From Candidatus Latescibacterota bacterium (lineage in GTDB: Bacteria > Latescibacterota > UBA2968 > UBA8231), in assembly GCA_022825185.1 (NCBI GenBank), contig JAJDYK010000170.1:1-30071 (forward strand): 30,071 nt of DNA, written 5' to 3'. Both the position numbers and the translations under genes were made by a program. The notes below the pieces were generated by a model. That model was given only the letters and a program-made list of their open reading frames with translations. It searched no databases and was not told the DNA's origin. The first letter of the stretch is position 1. Every line of letters starts with the position of its first letter. Positions 16,832-25,656 of this stretch are shown in pieces.

Positions 16832-17824
16832 TCACCTCCATGCAAATACCACGCCCAACGCTTCTTGTGGATTGTCGGCGAGCATATCGTAGGTGGGTTG
16901 GCAATCGGCGGGGTTGGCGACGTGGGTGATTAGGTCTTCGATGGGCACCTTGCCAGCGGCCATTAAGCGCAAGACCAGATCGCGGTCTCTGCTTTTGTTC
17001 CAGGGATAATAAATGTGGTCATCGTCCGGGGTTTTGGGCTGATGTGCGCCGAGGATGGCGATTTCGCGCTGGTGGACTTCGGGTAGAAAACTCACTTCGA
17101 CGGTGCCGCGCGGAGATCCCAGCGCGACTAAGCGACCCCCTAGCCGCGGCAAGGTCAGGGCCATGGGATAGACGGCGGGGATGCCGGTTGCTTCGATGAC
17201 CAGATCGACGCCGTCGCCCACGCAATGCTGGCGCACGGCTGCGGCGACATCATTAGCGGTGGTGGGATTAATGCAAATATCTACGCCACGATCCTTGGCT
17301 TTGCCCAGGCGGAAATCGTCCAGATCGATTGCAATGACTGGGAGGGCACCGGCCAGTCGCGCAAAGGTCGCTGCCAGTTGGCCCACAATGCCCATGCCGG
17401 TGATGGCAACGGTCTCGCCCAATTCGGGACGGCCAACCCGATGCCCGTGCAGGGCAATAGCGCACATGACCATGAATGCCGCAGATTTGGGCGAGACGCC
17501 GGTGGGTGCTTTGCGGAAATTGCCGGTCAGGACCGCGTGGCTGGCGTGGTTGCCTTGGCCAGCAATGCGGTCGCCGGGTTGTATTCCCTGCACATCTTTG
17601 CCGACTTCGAGCACCACGCCCGTGTTGCAATAGCCGGTGGAGCGCGGAAATGTTATTGCACTCGCTGGTTCGCCGCCGTGCGCGTAGCCGTAGATTTCCG
17701 TGCCGACGCTTACGGCGGTGTAGTCGTTTTGCACCAAAATGCCGTGGTCGGGTACGCGCGGCAGTTCAAAGTCCGCCAATTCGATCCGCCGGATGTCTGT
17801 GCAAATTAGTTGCTGTGCTTTCAT
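16832..17824 (-). CDS. MDR-family dehydrogenase lacking the zinc ligands
   Basis: The product is 330 residues from the ATG at 17824 (preceded by AGGGGAG). The frame is open to 18238, but that extension overlaps the M81 gene and has no family character. The MDR fold is clear: AITGMGIVGQLAATFARLAG is the Rossmann motif (split here by family gaps), with VIAIDLDDFRLGKA and a DLVIEATG strand after it. The usual GICGTD is replaced by AVSVGTEIYGYAHGG and the GHE motif by STGYCNTG, so the catalytic zinc Cys and His are missing. There is also no four-cysteine cluster. It is therefore a zinc-independent member (BchC-like or quinone-reductase-like chemistry). It lies 14 bases after the M81 gene. Confidence 0.85.
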   Translation of the reverse strand: MKAQQLICTDIRRIELADFELPRVPDHGILVQNDYTAVSVGTEIYGYAHGGEPASAITFPRSTGYCNTGVVLEVGKDVQGIQPGDRIAGQGNHASHAVLTGNFRKAPTGVSPKSAAFMVMCAIALHGHRVGRPELGETVAITGMGIVGQLAATFARLAGALPVIAIDLDDFRLGKAKDRGVDICINPTTANDVAAAVRQHCVGDGVDLVIEATGIPAVYPMALTLPRLGGRLVALGSPRGTVEVSFLPEVHQREIAILGAHQPKTPDDDHIYYPWNKSRDRDLVLRLMAAGKVPIEDLITHVANPADCQPTYDMLADNPQEALGVVFAWR

Positions 17825-17838
17825 CGTTTCGGCTCCCC

Positions 17839-19317
17839 TTAGCTGGCGGCGTCCGGGGGCCAGGTCGCTACCGGATTCGCCGGGTCCGGATCGACGGGCC
17901 AAAGCCCGCGACCGCTTCCCGTGAACGGAATGGAGGCGAAGTCTAGGGTGCAGACCCCGGGGCCGTCGAATAGTAGGCCGCGCTCCCAGGGGGCACCAAA
18001 GGCCGCCATCCACCCGGTCATATTTTTGACCATGACTGCGAGGGCGGCGTCCGGCTGCAGCCCGGCGCACTCGTAGAAGGCCGGGTCTGGAGTCAGCGCT
18101 GGGTACGAGCAGGCGACGAGCTGGATCTGCCCCGACTCGACGACCGCAGCTTCCCCCATCGAGAAGGTCTGGCCCGTGTAGGCTCCGCCTCGGGCCTTGT
18201 AGTTGCCCGCTCCCGTCCAGATCACGCGCCCTTCCCAAGAGACCGGCGGGTCGCCGGTAGTGAAGCGGGTCGCCCCACGGCGGGCTGCGGCGACAGTGCT
18301 TGGGTCAACCACCCAGAGCAGCACTTTGCCGGGCAGCTCTTCGCGGAGCGGCAACAGCCGCCGCAGGGCCTCGGCGCTGTGGCCGGGAGAGCCTCCAGAG
18401 GTCGCATCCGCGGTATCGACCAGCACCCAGGGTTCCGGCCCCTTGCACCGGAGCCTCTGCAGGATCTCCGACCAGGGGATGAGTTGGCTTCTCCAATGGT
18501 GCCTCTGGGCGTACCACTCGTCGGCGAGTTTCTGTAGCTCATCGATGGGGACGCCGTCTCCGGTGGCGGTGATGACCACGGAGGAGCCCATTTCGCGGAT
18601 GTCCATCCAGGGCTGCACCGGCAGGATGCAGACGTCGAGGACGTCTTCGTGCCGCCGTTCCAGTTCGCGGGCGCGGGAGAGCAGGTCGCACAGGTGGCCC
18701 GCGAAATGGGTGCTGTCCGTCGGGGGCATCAGGGCAGACACCTTGGCTGCGGCGCGGGTGAAGGGACCCGGGTGCAGGGCCAAGCTCGCGGCGCGCTCGC
18801 CGGTGGCGGTGAAATCCATGTGGGGGAAGGTTCGGTACGCAGTGACCGCGTCGGCGTGCTGCAGCATGCGGCGGGTGAAGTTGGCGTGCAGGTCGAGGGA
18901 GAGCACGACCCGGCCGCGGTAGCCGAGATCGGTGCGCACCTTTTCGAGGAGGTATCCCTCGGGATCGTCCTCGCCGTCGGCGGCTGCGGCTCCGTGCAGG
19001 TGGAGGATGAGGACGTCGAACGGCATGGCGGCGGCGACCCGGTCGAGCAGGGTGCCGCTGATCTCGCGAAAGCAGGCGGCGCTCAGGCGTCCGGCAGGAG
19101 AGCCGCAGAGGGCGGTGAAACAGGGGGCGGTTTCCCAGCCGGCTGCGTCCAGCACCGCTAGGCTACCGTGCATCTGCGAATCGGTCCCGGCGGCCCAAGT
19201 GCGCACTTGGGCTTCGTCTTCGAGGAAGACGCCCCCTTTCTTGAAGAGGTCGATCTCCGCTAGGGCGGGGGCGAAGGTGTTGCTTTCGAAGATGAACTGG
19301 GCGAGGGCGGCTTTCAT
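17839..19317 (-). CDS. M81 family metallopeptidase (MlrC/microcystinase C-like)
   Basis: This 492-residue protein has both M81 N-terminal and MlrC C-terminal regions. Motifs are FIFESNTFAPALA near residue 8, LILHLHGAAAADGEDDPEG (about 103-121, His106/His108), LSLDLHANFT (His144) and AYRTFPHMDFTATG. These motifs supply the zinc site. MlrC hydrolyses linear peptides, and homologues act on modified amino acids and related small amides. An AT-poor start without a clear Shine-Dalgarno makes the exact ATG less certain. It is upstream of the zinc-less dehydrogenase in the same transcription direction, suggesting a shared catabolic substrate. Confidence 0.9.
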   Translation of the reverse strand: MKAALAQFIFESNTFAPALAEIDLFKKGGVFLEDEAQVRTWAAGTDSQMHGSLAVLDAAGWETAPCFTALCGSPAGRLSAACFREISGTLLDRVAAAMPFDVLILHLHGAAAADGEDDPEGYLLEKVRTDLGYRGRVVLSLDLHANFTRRMLQHADAVTAYRTFPHMDFTATGERAASLALHPGPFTRAAAKVSALMPPTDSTHFAGHLCDLLSRARELERRHEDVLDVCILPVQPWMDIREMGSSVVITATGDGVPIDELQKLADEWYAQRHHWRSQLIPWSEILQRLRCKGPEPWVLVDTADATSGGSPGHSAEALRRLLPLREELPGKVLLWVVDPSTVAAARRGATRFTTGDPPVSWEGRVIWTGAGNYKARGGAYTGQTFSMGEAAVVESGQIQLVACSYPALTPDPAFYECAGLQPDAALAVMVKNMTGWMAAFGAPWERGLLFDGPGVCTLDFASIPFTGSGRGLWPVDPDPANPVATWPPDAAS

Positions 19318-19341
19318 GGGAAGCGGGCACTCATGGAACGG

Positions 19342-19635
19342 CTAATCAGCCTGTTCGGATCTCTGGTTATGATCGTCTTGGACTCTGCCTTGGTTTGTCC
19401 GCTTCTTCGGAAGAGCCTCGTTCGAATACCCGTCATGTTCCACGGCCACCAGCACAATCGGGTAGGACTGCGCCTCTCGTAATTCATGCTCTACGTATTG
19501 GACGGCATAGCTAAAGCTAGCAACGCGATCGGTCAACAGATATGCGAAGTCATCGGACGGAACGACTATCACACCGACATCAATGTGGCTGTCTTGGAGA
19601 TTATTACGGATGTGGGCATTGAATTTTGCTGATTT
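19342..19635 (-). pseudogene. Remnant of a restriction-endonuclease-like gene after the methyltransferase
   Basis: A 76-residue frame can start at a GTG (19572) that overlaps the methyltransferase stop (GTGA). Plausible protein sequence continues upstream in the same frame to 19635, reading KSAKFNAHIRNNLQDSHIDVG, where it is cut by three consecutive stop codons (19636-19644) next to an A8 run (19644-19651). The downstream part contains VIVVPSDDFAYLLTDRVASF, a helix with VEHELREAQ, and IVLVAVEHDGYSNEALPKKR. The pattern looks like the C-terminal end of a type II restriction enzyme whose N-terminal part is lost. That family call is inference from position and style of sequence. It could instead be a genuine small protein expressed from the GTG. 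Confidence 0.5.
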
Positions 19636-20453
19636 TCATTATTAAAAAAAACCTTGAAATTAAATTGCGGTTCTTGAGCGGTGAAGAACGGATAATTCTC
19701 CTCGATGCGCCTGCGAATATGCGCCGCGTCGTAAAGCTCAGTGCCGATCCAGTTGCGGTGAAGCTTCTCTGCTGCTTGGTATGTGGAGCCGCCGCCGCCA
19801 AAAGGATCAAAGACAGTATCTCCCGGCTCGGTTGAAATAAGGATGGCTCGTTCGGGAATTATCAGTTTTAGTTCATTCACCCCTGGCCGAACCTTAAACT
19901 TTTTGTGGCGATTAGGAGAGGTGTCCGTCCAAAAATCCGTCAAGTTCACTCCTGCGGGATTCATCTTGTTGCGGTGGCCGCCGTAGTCTCGAATTTCCCT
20001 CCCGCAATGTCGGCAGGTTTCGATGGGCAGGCGAAGCTTATTGAACACGCGGGGCGTGCCTCGGGTATAGTAGAGGAGGGCATAATGTGCTGGATAGAGC
20101 TTTTTCCCACGTGGGTAGGTTCCCTTCATGGTAAGCGCAATCCAGTGCCTGAAGTCCAATTGTTCCCCCATGATCGGCGCAAACTGGACCGCAAGTTCCG
20201 GTGTAGCATAGAGGAAAAACGCGCCACCTGGCTTTAAAATTCGGCAGCACTCAAGAATCCATTCCCGGCACCAAGTCAAATACTCAGACTTCGTCTTCTT
20301 GTCGTTGTAGCCATTCTTGTAGTCCTTCCCGATGTTGAATGGAGGATCGGCAAAGACGGTATCAATGACCTCCGTCTTCATGTGCTCAAGCACCTGGAGG
20401 CAATCGGCGTCGTAAAGGACGCCGTGGGATGTAGTCAAAAACGGCTGATTCAC
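19569..20453 (-). CDS. Type II-like DNA methyltransferase (beta class, N4-C/N6-A)
   Basis: This 294-residue SAM-dependent DNA methyltransferase has the catalytic motif DPPF (36-39, in VFADPPFNIGKDY) before the SAM motif FDPFGGGGSTYQAAEKL (215-231). That motif order defines the beta class. Between them CRHCGREIRDYGGH (147-160) gives a zinc-knuckle-like CxxC insert in the target-recognition region. It would methylate cytosine N4 or adenine N6 at an unknown site. The start is GTG with no strong ribosome site. The last ~40 residues (from about 255) are low-complexity and lie over an A8/T8 tract, so the true C-terminus may have been changed by a frameshift. No intact cognate nuclease is adjacent. 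Confidence 0.9.
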   Translation of the reverse strand: MNQPFLTTSHGVLYDADCLQVLEHMKTEVIDTVFADPPFNIGKDYKNGYNDKKTKSEYLTWCREWILECCRILKPGGAFFLYATPELAVQFAPIMGEQLDFRHWIALTMKGTYPRGKKLYPAHYALLYYTRGTPRVFNKLRLPIETCRHCGREIRDYGGHRNKMNPAGVNLTDFWTDTSPNRHKKFKVRPGVNELKLIIPERAILISTEPGDTVFDPFGGGGSTYQAAEKLHRNWIGTELYDAAHIRRRIEENYPFFTAQEPQFNFKVFFNNENQQNSMPTSVIISKTATLMSV

Positions 20454-20527
20454 TTGAAAACTTTAATAGTCAAAGAGAGATTGGTTGCTAGGAGGGAGGC
20501 TTCTGATCAAATAGAGTCGTAGAAGCC

Positions 20528-20542
20528 ATACAGTTACTGTAT
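20528..20542. promoter_or_regulatory. Palindromic candidate operator upstream of the methyltransferase
   Basis: ATACAGTTACTGTAT is a perfect odd palindrome of 15 bases, 75 bases upstream of the methyltransferase start codon. Dyads of this kind are used by restriction-modification controller proteins and other dimeric repressors. No controller gene is visible in the window, so the binding protein is unknown. Confidence 0.4.
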
Positions 20543-20719
20543 TGTAGCTAGTATTCTAATGTATAAATCTGTAGTTCCAGGTCAACTATATGGAGGCCAT
20601 TGTCTAGGCCTTCAGCTTGCTCAATATATTAGCTGCGGGAATGACGAGTGGACAGGGGCTTTGGGGTGGGGAATGACCGTTATTGGGATTTCGTAAACAG
20701 CTTCTATTATTGTTGCGGC

Positions 20720-20748
20720 TTGCAACACTTACTATGAATAGGTATATA
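20720..20748 (+). promoter_or_regulatory. Sigma70-type promoter of the oxygenase/acidic protein pair
   Basis: TTGCAA (20720-20725), a 17-base spacer and TATATA (20743-20748) make a good promoter. Transcription would begin near 20755. That excludes the upstream TTG (20683) and ATG (20734) starts of the oxygenase frame and favours the GTG at 20782. The preceding 14-mer TATTATTGTTGCGG matches the one before the amt promoter. Confidence 0.6.
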
Positions 20749-20781
20749 GTAGCTAATGTCTCGACACGATGGGGAAATAAA

Positions 20782-21477
20782 GTGACGCGCGACACTCCGA
20801 ACCGTGGAGCCGCGGACGGCGGCTTGGTGGCTCGTCTATCCGAAGACGCGCTCAAGGTGAGACGCTATTTCCCGACGCTCATTTTTTCTCTGGAAGTTCC
20901 GGACAGCGAGATTCTGAACGCCGACCTGATCGAGGAGATATACGCCGAACGAGAACGCGACAGAACAGGGGTGCGCAAGTCGAACTTCCCGGAGTTGGGG
21001 AGTTGGCACAGCCACGTCAAGCTGCACAAGGACGTCGCGTTTGCGGAATTGGTTCAATGCGTCGATGAGGCCGGGGCCATGATGTGCCGCGAGCTCGGAT
21101 ATCACAGGTCCTATCGACTGAGAATCGGCACCATGTGGTCGATCATCAATCCACCGGGTAGCTCGAACCGGGCCCATATCCATCCCGGCTGTATCTGGAG
21201 CGGCGTTTACTACGTCCAGGCACCTAGGAATTCGGGGCAAATCGAGTTCATCGATCCGCGCACCCAGAACCTGATGAGTCAAGTCGAATACATCCCCGAC
21301 ACCAAGCGCCCGCGAATCTGCTGGACGAAGGTCCAATACAAACCCGTGGCCGGAAAAATGCTGATTTTTCCGAGTTGGCTGTACCATAGCGTAGGGCCGA
21401 ATCGATCCAAGGCCAAGGGGAAGGACGCCGATCGGATCATCGTTAGCTTCAACATGTCTCAGGAAAGGCGCAGATAG
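20782..21477 (+). CDS. 2OG-Fe(II) oxygenase-like protein (TIGR02466-like)
   Basis: The product is 231 residues from the GTG at 20782, chosen because the likely promoter lies at 20720-20748 and GGGGA precedes the GTG. The core RAHIHPGCIWSGVYYVQAP (130-148), GQIEFIDPR, KMLIFPSWLYHSVGPN and RIIVSFNMS matches the pattern of the putative 2OG-Fe(II) oxygenases first noted in phages and cyanobacteria. Candidate iron ligands are His132 or His134 and His202, with Asp158 nearby. Arg218 would bind 2-oxoglutarate. No signal peptide is present. The stop codon lies 33 bases before the start of the secreted hyperacidic protein, which has its own strong AGGAGG, so the two genes are probably co-transcribed. 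Substrates of this family are unknown. Confidence 0.78.
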   Translation: MTRDTPNRGAADGGLVARLSEDALKVRRYFPTLIFSLEVPDSEILNADLIEEIYAERERDRTGVRKSNFPELGSWHSHVKLHKDVAFAELVQCVDEAGAMMCRELGYHRSYRLRIGTMWSIINPPGSSNRAHIHPGCIWSGVYYVQAPRNSGQIEFIDPRTQNLMSQVEYIPDTKRPRICWTKVQYKPVAGKMLIFPSWLYHSVGPNRSKAKGKDADRIIVSFNMSQERRR

Positions 21478-21510
21478 TCACACACGGAAGCCCTCATAGG
21501 AGGAACCAAG

Positions 21511-22758
<1,248 letters not shown>

Positions 22759-22870
22759 GCAGACAAATGCCGCAAAGGCTTCGACGCAAAGAAGCGGTAT
22801 TCGCGCATAACGACTGGATTACTTTGCTCGATTAGAAACTCGGATGCATATTGGTGCTGAGTTCTCGACG

Positions 22871-22916
22871 GGCTATTGGCGAAGTGCTGGCAGGCGCAGC
22901 CAATAGCCTCTTTTTA
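22871..22916 (+). terminator. Rho-independent terminator after the acidic protein gene
   Basis: A perfect 10-bp stem, GGCTATTGGC (22871-22880) and GCCAATAGCC (22899-22908), is followed at once by TCTTTTTATTT. The 18-base loop can form a small inner hairpin. It lies 113 bases after the acidic protein stop codon and before the convergent di-heme gene. Confidence 0.88.
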
Positions 22917-22971
22917 TTTGTGCATTCTACGTCGTACTAACTTGTTACGTCTTTCTTCCTGTAAGCTGCAA

Positions 22972-24372
22972 TCACAGCGACTGCAAAAAGGCCACGAGCG
23001 CGTCCCGGTCGCTCTGGTCTAGTTGGCGCACATATTCCCGCGCTGTTTCCGCCTCGCCGCCGTGGAACATGATGGCTTCCATCAGCGTGCGCGCCCGTCC
23101 ATCGTGTAGATACGCTGGAATGCCATTGACCGTTGCCGTCAGGCCAATGCCCCACAGCGGCGGCGTGCGCCACTCGCGGCCGTCGGCCTCAAAGTCGGGA
23201 CGGTCGTCGGCTAACTCTTCTCCCATATCGTGCAACAGCAAATCCGTGTAGGGATGAATGGTTTGGTTGGACAGGGCCGCAATCTCATGGCGGCCCGTCT
23301 GCAGGGTGGGGATGTGGCATCCCGAGCACTGGGCTGTAGCAAAGAGCTCTTCGCCGCGCAAAGCCTGCGGATCGTCGATGTTGCGGCGGGCGGGCACCGC
23401 TAGGGTTTGCACGTAAAAGGTGTTGATATCCAAGGTCTCTTGGCCGATTTCAGGGTCGTCTCGGTGGTCGTCCATTTGCGGCTGGCCAGCGGTGGATTCC
23501 TCGGGGAAATAGGGGCTGGTGATGCCCATGTCTTGGTGGTAGGCTCCGGCGATCTGCTGCAACAGGTCGGGATTGTTGGCTTTGAGGCCAAAGCGGCCCA
23601 ATTCGGTCTGTTGTGTGCGAAAGTTGTACACCCGATTGGGGCGGCCAGATATGCCGTCGCCATTGCTGTCGCCGGGGTCGGCTAGCGCCAGAATAGTTTC
23701 TTCGGGAATGGCTTCGAGCAGGCCGCGACCAAAAACCGGCGGGGCCATGCGCGGCGAGAACAGGGCGTCCGCCGGCAATGGCTGATAGGTCTCCACTACG
23801 TCGTACACCGGAAAGCGTAGGGAGTACGCGGTGCCGTCGGCAAAATGGCGGGTCTCCTCAAAGTAGGTGAGGTCGATCCGCGCTTCGGGTGCGACCCCGA
23901 AAACGGCGCGATCGCCGATCTGTTCGCCAAAGCCCGGCACCGGCTGTGGGCCACCGGGCACTTCGGGATTGGTGCCGGGCAGGCTGACTCGCATGAGCAT
24001 GGAGCCGATAAAAGGGGAGGCCTCGCCGAACCCTTCGCGCCCCCGGCCATCGCGGGCGTGACAACCCACGCACGAGGTCTGATTGAAAACCGGCCCTAGA
24101 CCGTGCCCCACTTCGGCCGGCGAGGTGACAAAGACCTGCTCAAAGGCCGCGTCTCCGGCCAAAAAGCGGTCTAGGTCCATCCCGTCCAGAGAGGGGATGG
24201 GGTTTTCAAAAGCCAAACTGCTGGCGTCAAAGACCGTCGCCGCCCCGCCGGACAGGGCGCGGTTGTCGTCCTCTATGGGAGTCGGGTTCGGGTCTAACCC
24301 CCGGTCGTCGCCGCAGTGTGTAAGCGTAGTTAGAAGACCGATACAGAGTATGGACTTACGGGTAATGATCAT
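22972..24372 (-). CDS. Di-heme oxidoreductase (DHOR, DUF1111 family)
   Basis: A 466-residue exported c-type cytochrome. The N-terminus has a hydrophobic signal ending in LTHCGDD, a weak lipobox with Cys20 that may be lipidated although His at -1 is unusual. Heme-binding motifs are CVGCH (101-105) and CSGCH (349-353). The first is followed by ARDGRGREGFGEASP, as in the DHOR/thiol-oxidoreductase-like family. The spacing and a C-terminal WRTPPLWGIG, YLHDGRARTLMEAIMFHGGEA support the assignment. This family commonly neighbours imelysin genes in iron-regulated loci. Here the imelysin gene is directly upstream on the same strand. Confidence 0.93.
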   Translation of the reverse strand: MIITRKSILCIGLLTTLTHCGDDRGLDPNPTPIEDDNRALSGGAATVFDASSLAFENPIPSLDGMDLDRFLAGDAAFEQVFVTSPAEVGHGLGPVFNQTSCVGCHARDGRGREGFGEASPFIGSMLMRVSLPGTNPEVPGGPQPVPGFGEQIGDRAVFGVAPEARIDLTYFEETRHFADGTAYSLRFPVYDVVETYQPLPADALFSPRMAPPVFGRGLLEAIPEETILALADPGDSNGDGISGRPNRVYNFRTQQTELGRFGLKANNPDLLQQIAGAYHQDMGITSPYFPEESTAGQPQMDDHRDDPEIGQETLDINTFYVQTLAVPARRNIDDPQALRGEELFATAQCSGCHIPTLQTGRHEIAALSNQTIHPYTDLLLHDMGEELADDRPDFEADGREWRTPPLWGIGLTATVNGIPAYLHDGRARTLMEAIMFHGGEAETAREYVRQLDQSDRDALVAFLQSL

Positions 24373-24427
24373 TGTGAGAGACGAGGTTAGTTAGTTTACG
24401 CAGCGAGTGTTGGGACCTACCCCCTAA

Positions 24428-24483
24428 CCCCCTTCCTACGAGGAAGGGGGCACGAAAGCTCCCCTCCCCGCGTCGGGGAGGGG
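24428..24483. repeat. Pair of GC-rich palindromic elements between imelysin and DHOR genes
   Basis: There are two perfect hairpins, each with 10-bp arms and a 3-base loop. The first is CCCCCTTCCT-ACG-AGGAAGGGGG (24428-24450) and the second is CCCCTCCCCG-CGT-CGGGGAGGGG (24461-24483). They fill the 126-base gap between the two genes and lack T-runs. They look like short interspersed (REP-like) elements that could also attenuate or stabilise the operon mRNA. Confidence 0.8.
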
Positions 24484-24498
24484 TCGGGGGAGGGGTCC

Positions 24499-25575
24499 CT
24501 AATTCCCCAACACCAGTGGTAGGATATTTTCCTCTAAGGTTTGCTGGACCTTGGCTACTGCGGCCTGCGCCTTCTCGATTTGGTCCCGATCCGAGGCAAT
24601 GGCGTCGCGGAAGGGCTGCTGGATATTGCCGATCTCGTCGATGGCCGTCTGGATTTCTCGTTTGAGACGCTGATCGAGGTCGGCGTCGGCTTGGCGGATG
24701 AAGTCGTCTAAGCCTGCTCCGGTACCGGCGTAGTCGCCGGTATAGACGTGCTGGACGCTGCGGAGGTTGTTCTGGAAGTCGGCAATAGAGTTGAAACTAA
24801 ACTGGGATTCGACGAGGCGGGTATCTCGCTCGACGAAGGGGTCGGCGATTTTGCCGTTGGCGACCTCGTCGCAGATGCCGATCATGCCGCCGACCATTTC
24901 CTGGACTGCCGACTGGGAGGACGGATACGCGTCGCTGCCGTTGCCGGCACCGCGGACCTTTTGGCCAAAGTTGCCGCCGGAGGAGATCCAACTCGTGTGC
25001 AGGGCCTCGGTAGTGGCCTTTAGATCTTGGGTCGTGGCGATCAGATAGGCGAACTCGCGCTCGGTGAAATCGGCCGCGGTCTTGCTGCCCCCTTCGTCAA
25101 AGAGCAGGTACTCGATGGTGTGGAAGCCCTTGAGGGTTCCGTCCAGACTGTTCACATACGCGGGCGTCAAGTCGCTGTTGCTGGCCAATACTCCGTCCAA
25201 GTCCGTGCGGTTGACCGGCCAACTGTCGAGCGCTGGATCGTAGCCGTTGAAATCTACTGGCCCAAAGAGAAATCCCTCGCTGGCTTCCCAGGGGATGCGC
25301 GTGGCCACCCAAGCGTTGCGGGCGGCACTGAGGTTTTCAGGCGTAGGATCGCTGCTCAGCGCCTCGACTGCGGCAAGCAGTTCGCCGGCCCGCTCGTCCA
25401 AATCCGCGTACGTGGCAATGACGACATTGTCGGTGAAGTTGCTCAAGATCGGCCCAAAGTCGAACTCGGCTTCGGCTGGCCCGGTGGGTGCGTCGCTGTC
25501 GTCGCCGCAGCCGGCAATGAGCAACAGACTGCAAGCGGCTAGTCCGAGCCCCAATCGCAAGAATATGGCTTTCAT
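24499..25575 (-). CDS. Imelysin family lipoprotein (peptidase M75)
   Basis: This 358-residue protein has a clear lipoprotein signal (LLLIAGC, lipid-accepting Cys23) followed by a low-complexity linker. The diagnostic GxHxxE motif is present as KGFHTIEYLLF (His152, Glu155). Other family segments are ARNAWVATRIPWEASEGFLFGP and the helical C-terminus QTAIDEIGNIQQPFRDAI. Imelysins (IrpA/ICMP type) are envelope proteins linked to iron uptake; peptidase activity is doubtful for most. The gene is 81 bases downstream of the porin gene and 126 bases upstream of the di-heme gene. Confidence 0.94.
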   Translation of the reverse strand: MKAIFLRLGLGLAACSLLLIAGCGDDSDAPTGPAEAEFDFGPILSNFTDNVVIATYADLDERAGELLAAVEALSSDPTPENLSAARNAWVATRIPWEASEGFLFGPVDFNGYDPALDSWPVNRTDLDGVLASNSDLTPAYVNSLDGTLKGFHTIEYLLFDEGGSKTAADFTEREFAYLIATTQDLKATTEALHTSWISSGGNFGQKVRGAGNGSDAYPSSQSAVQEMVGGMIGICDEVANGKIADPFVERDTRLVESQFSFNSIADFQNNLRSVQHVYTGDYAGTGAGLDDFIRQADADLDQRLKREIQTAIDEIGNIQQPFRDAIASDRDQIEKAQAAVAKVQQTLEENILPLVLGN

Positions 25576-25656
25576 AAGGGTAGCTCCCTTTTGTCAAAAT
25601 TGAAACTTAGCGCACAGGCGACTTCCACCCGTGCCCGGTTTCACAGTGAATGTTTT

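Larger units (their letters stand above)
20454..20781. other. AT-rich divergent intergenic region
   Basis: This 328-base stretch holds no convincing gene. It separates the minus-strand methyltransferase from the plus-strand oxygenase. It contains a perfect 15-bp odd palindrome (20528-20542), a sigma70-like promoter towards the oxygenase (20720-20748) and a GC-biased patch (about 20635-20675). Short frames crossing it lack ribosome sites and protein-like composition. Confidence 0.7.

Noticed and set aside
17825..18238. N-terminal extension of the zinc-less dehydrogenase frame
   Set aside because: It lies inside the M81 gene on the same strand, has Arg/Gly-rich shadow composition, and the ATG at 17824 has a ribosome site and the family N-terminus.
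20683..20781. Upstream TTG/ATG starts of the 2OG oxygenase
   Set aside because: They lie upstream of or inside a good promoter and lack ribosome sites; the added residues are not protein-like.
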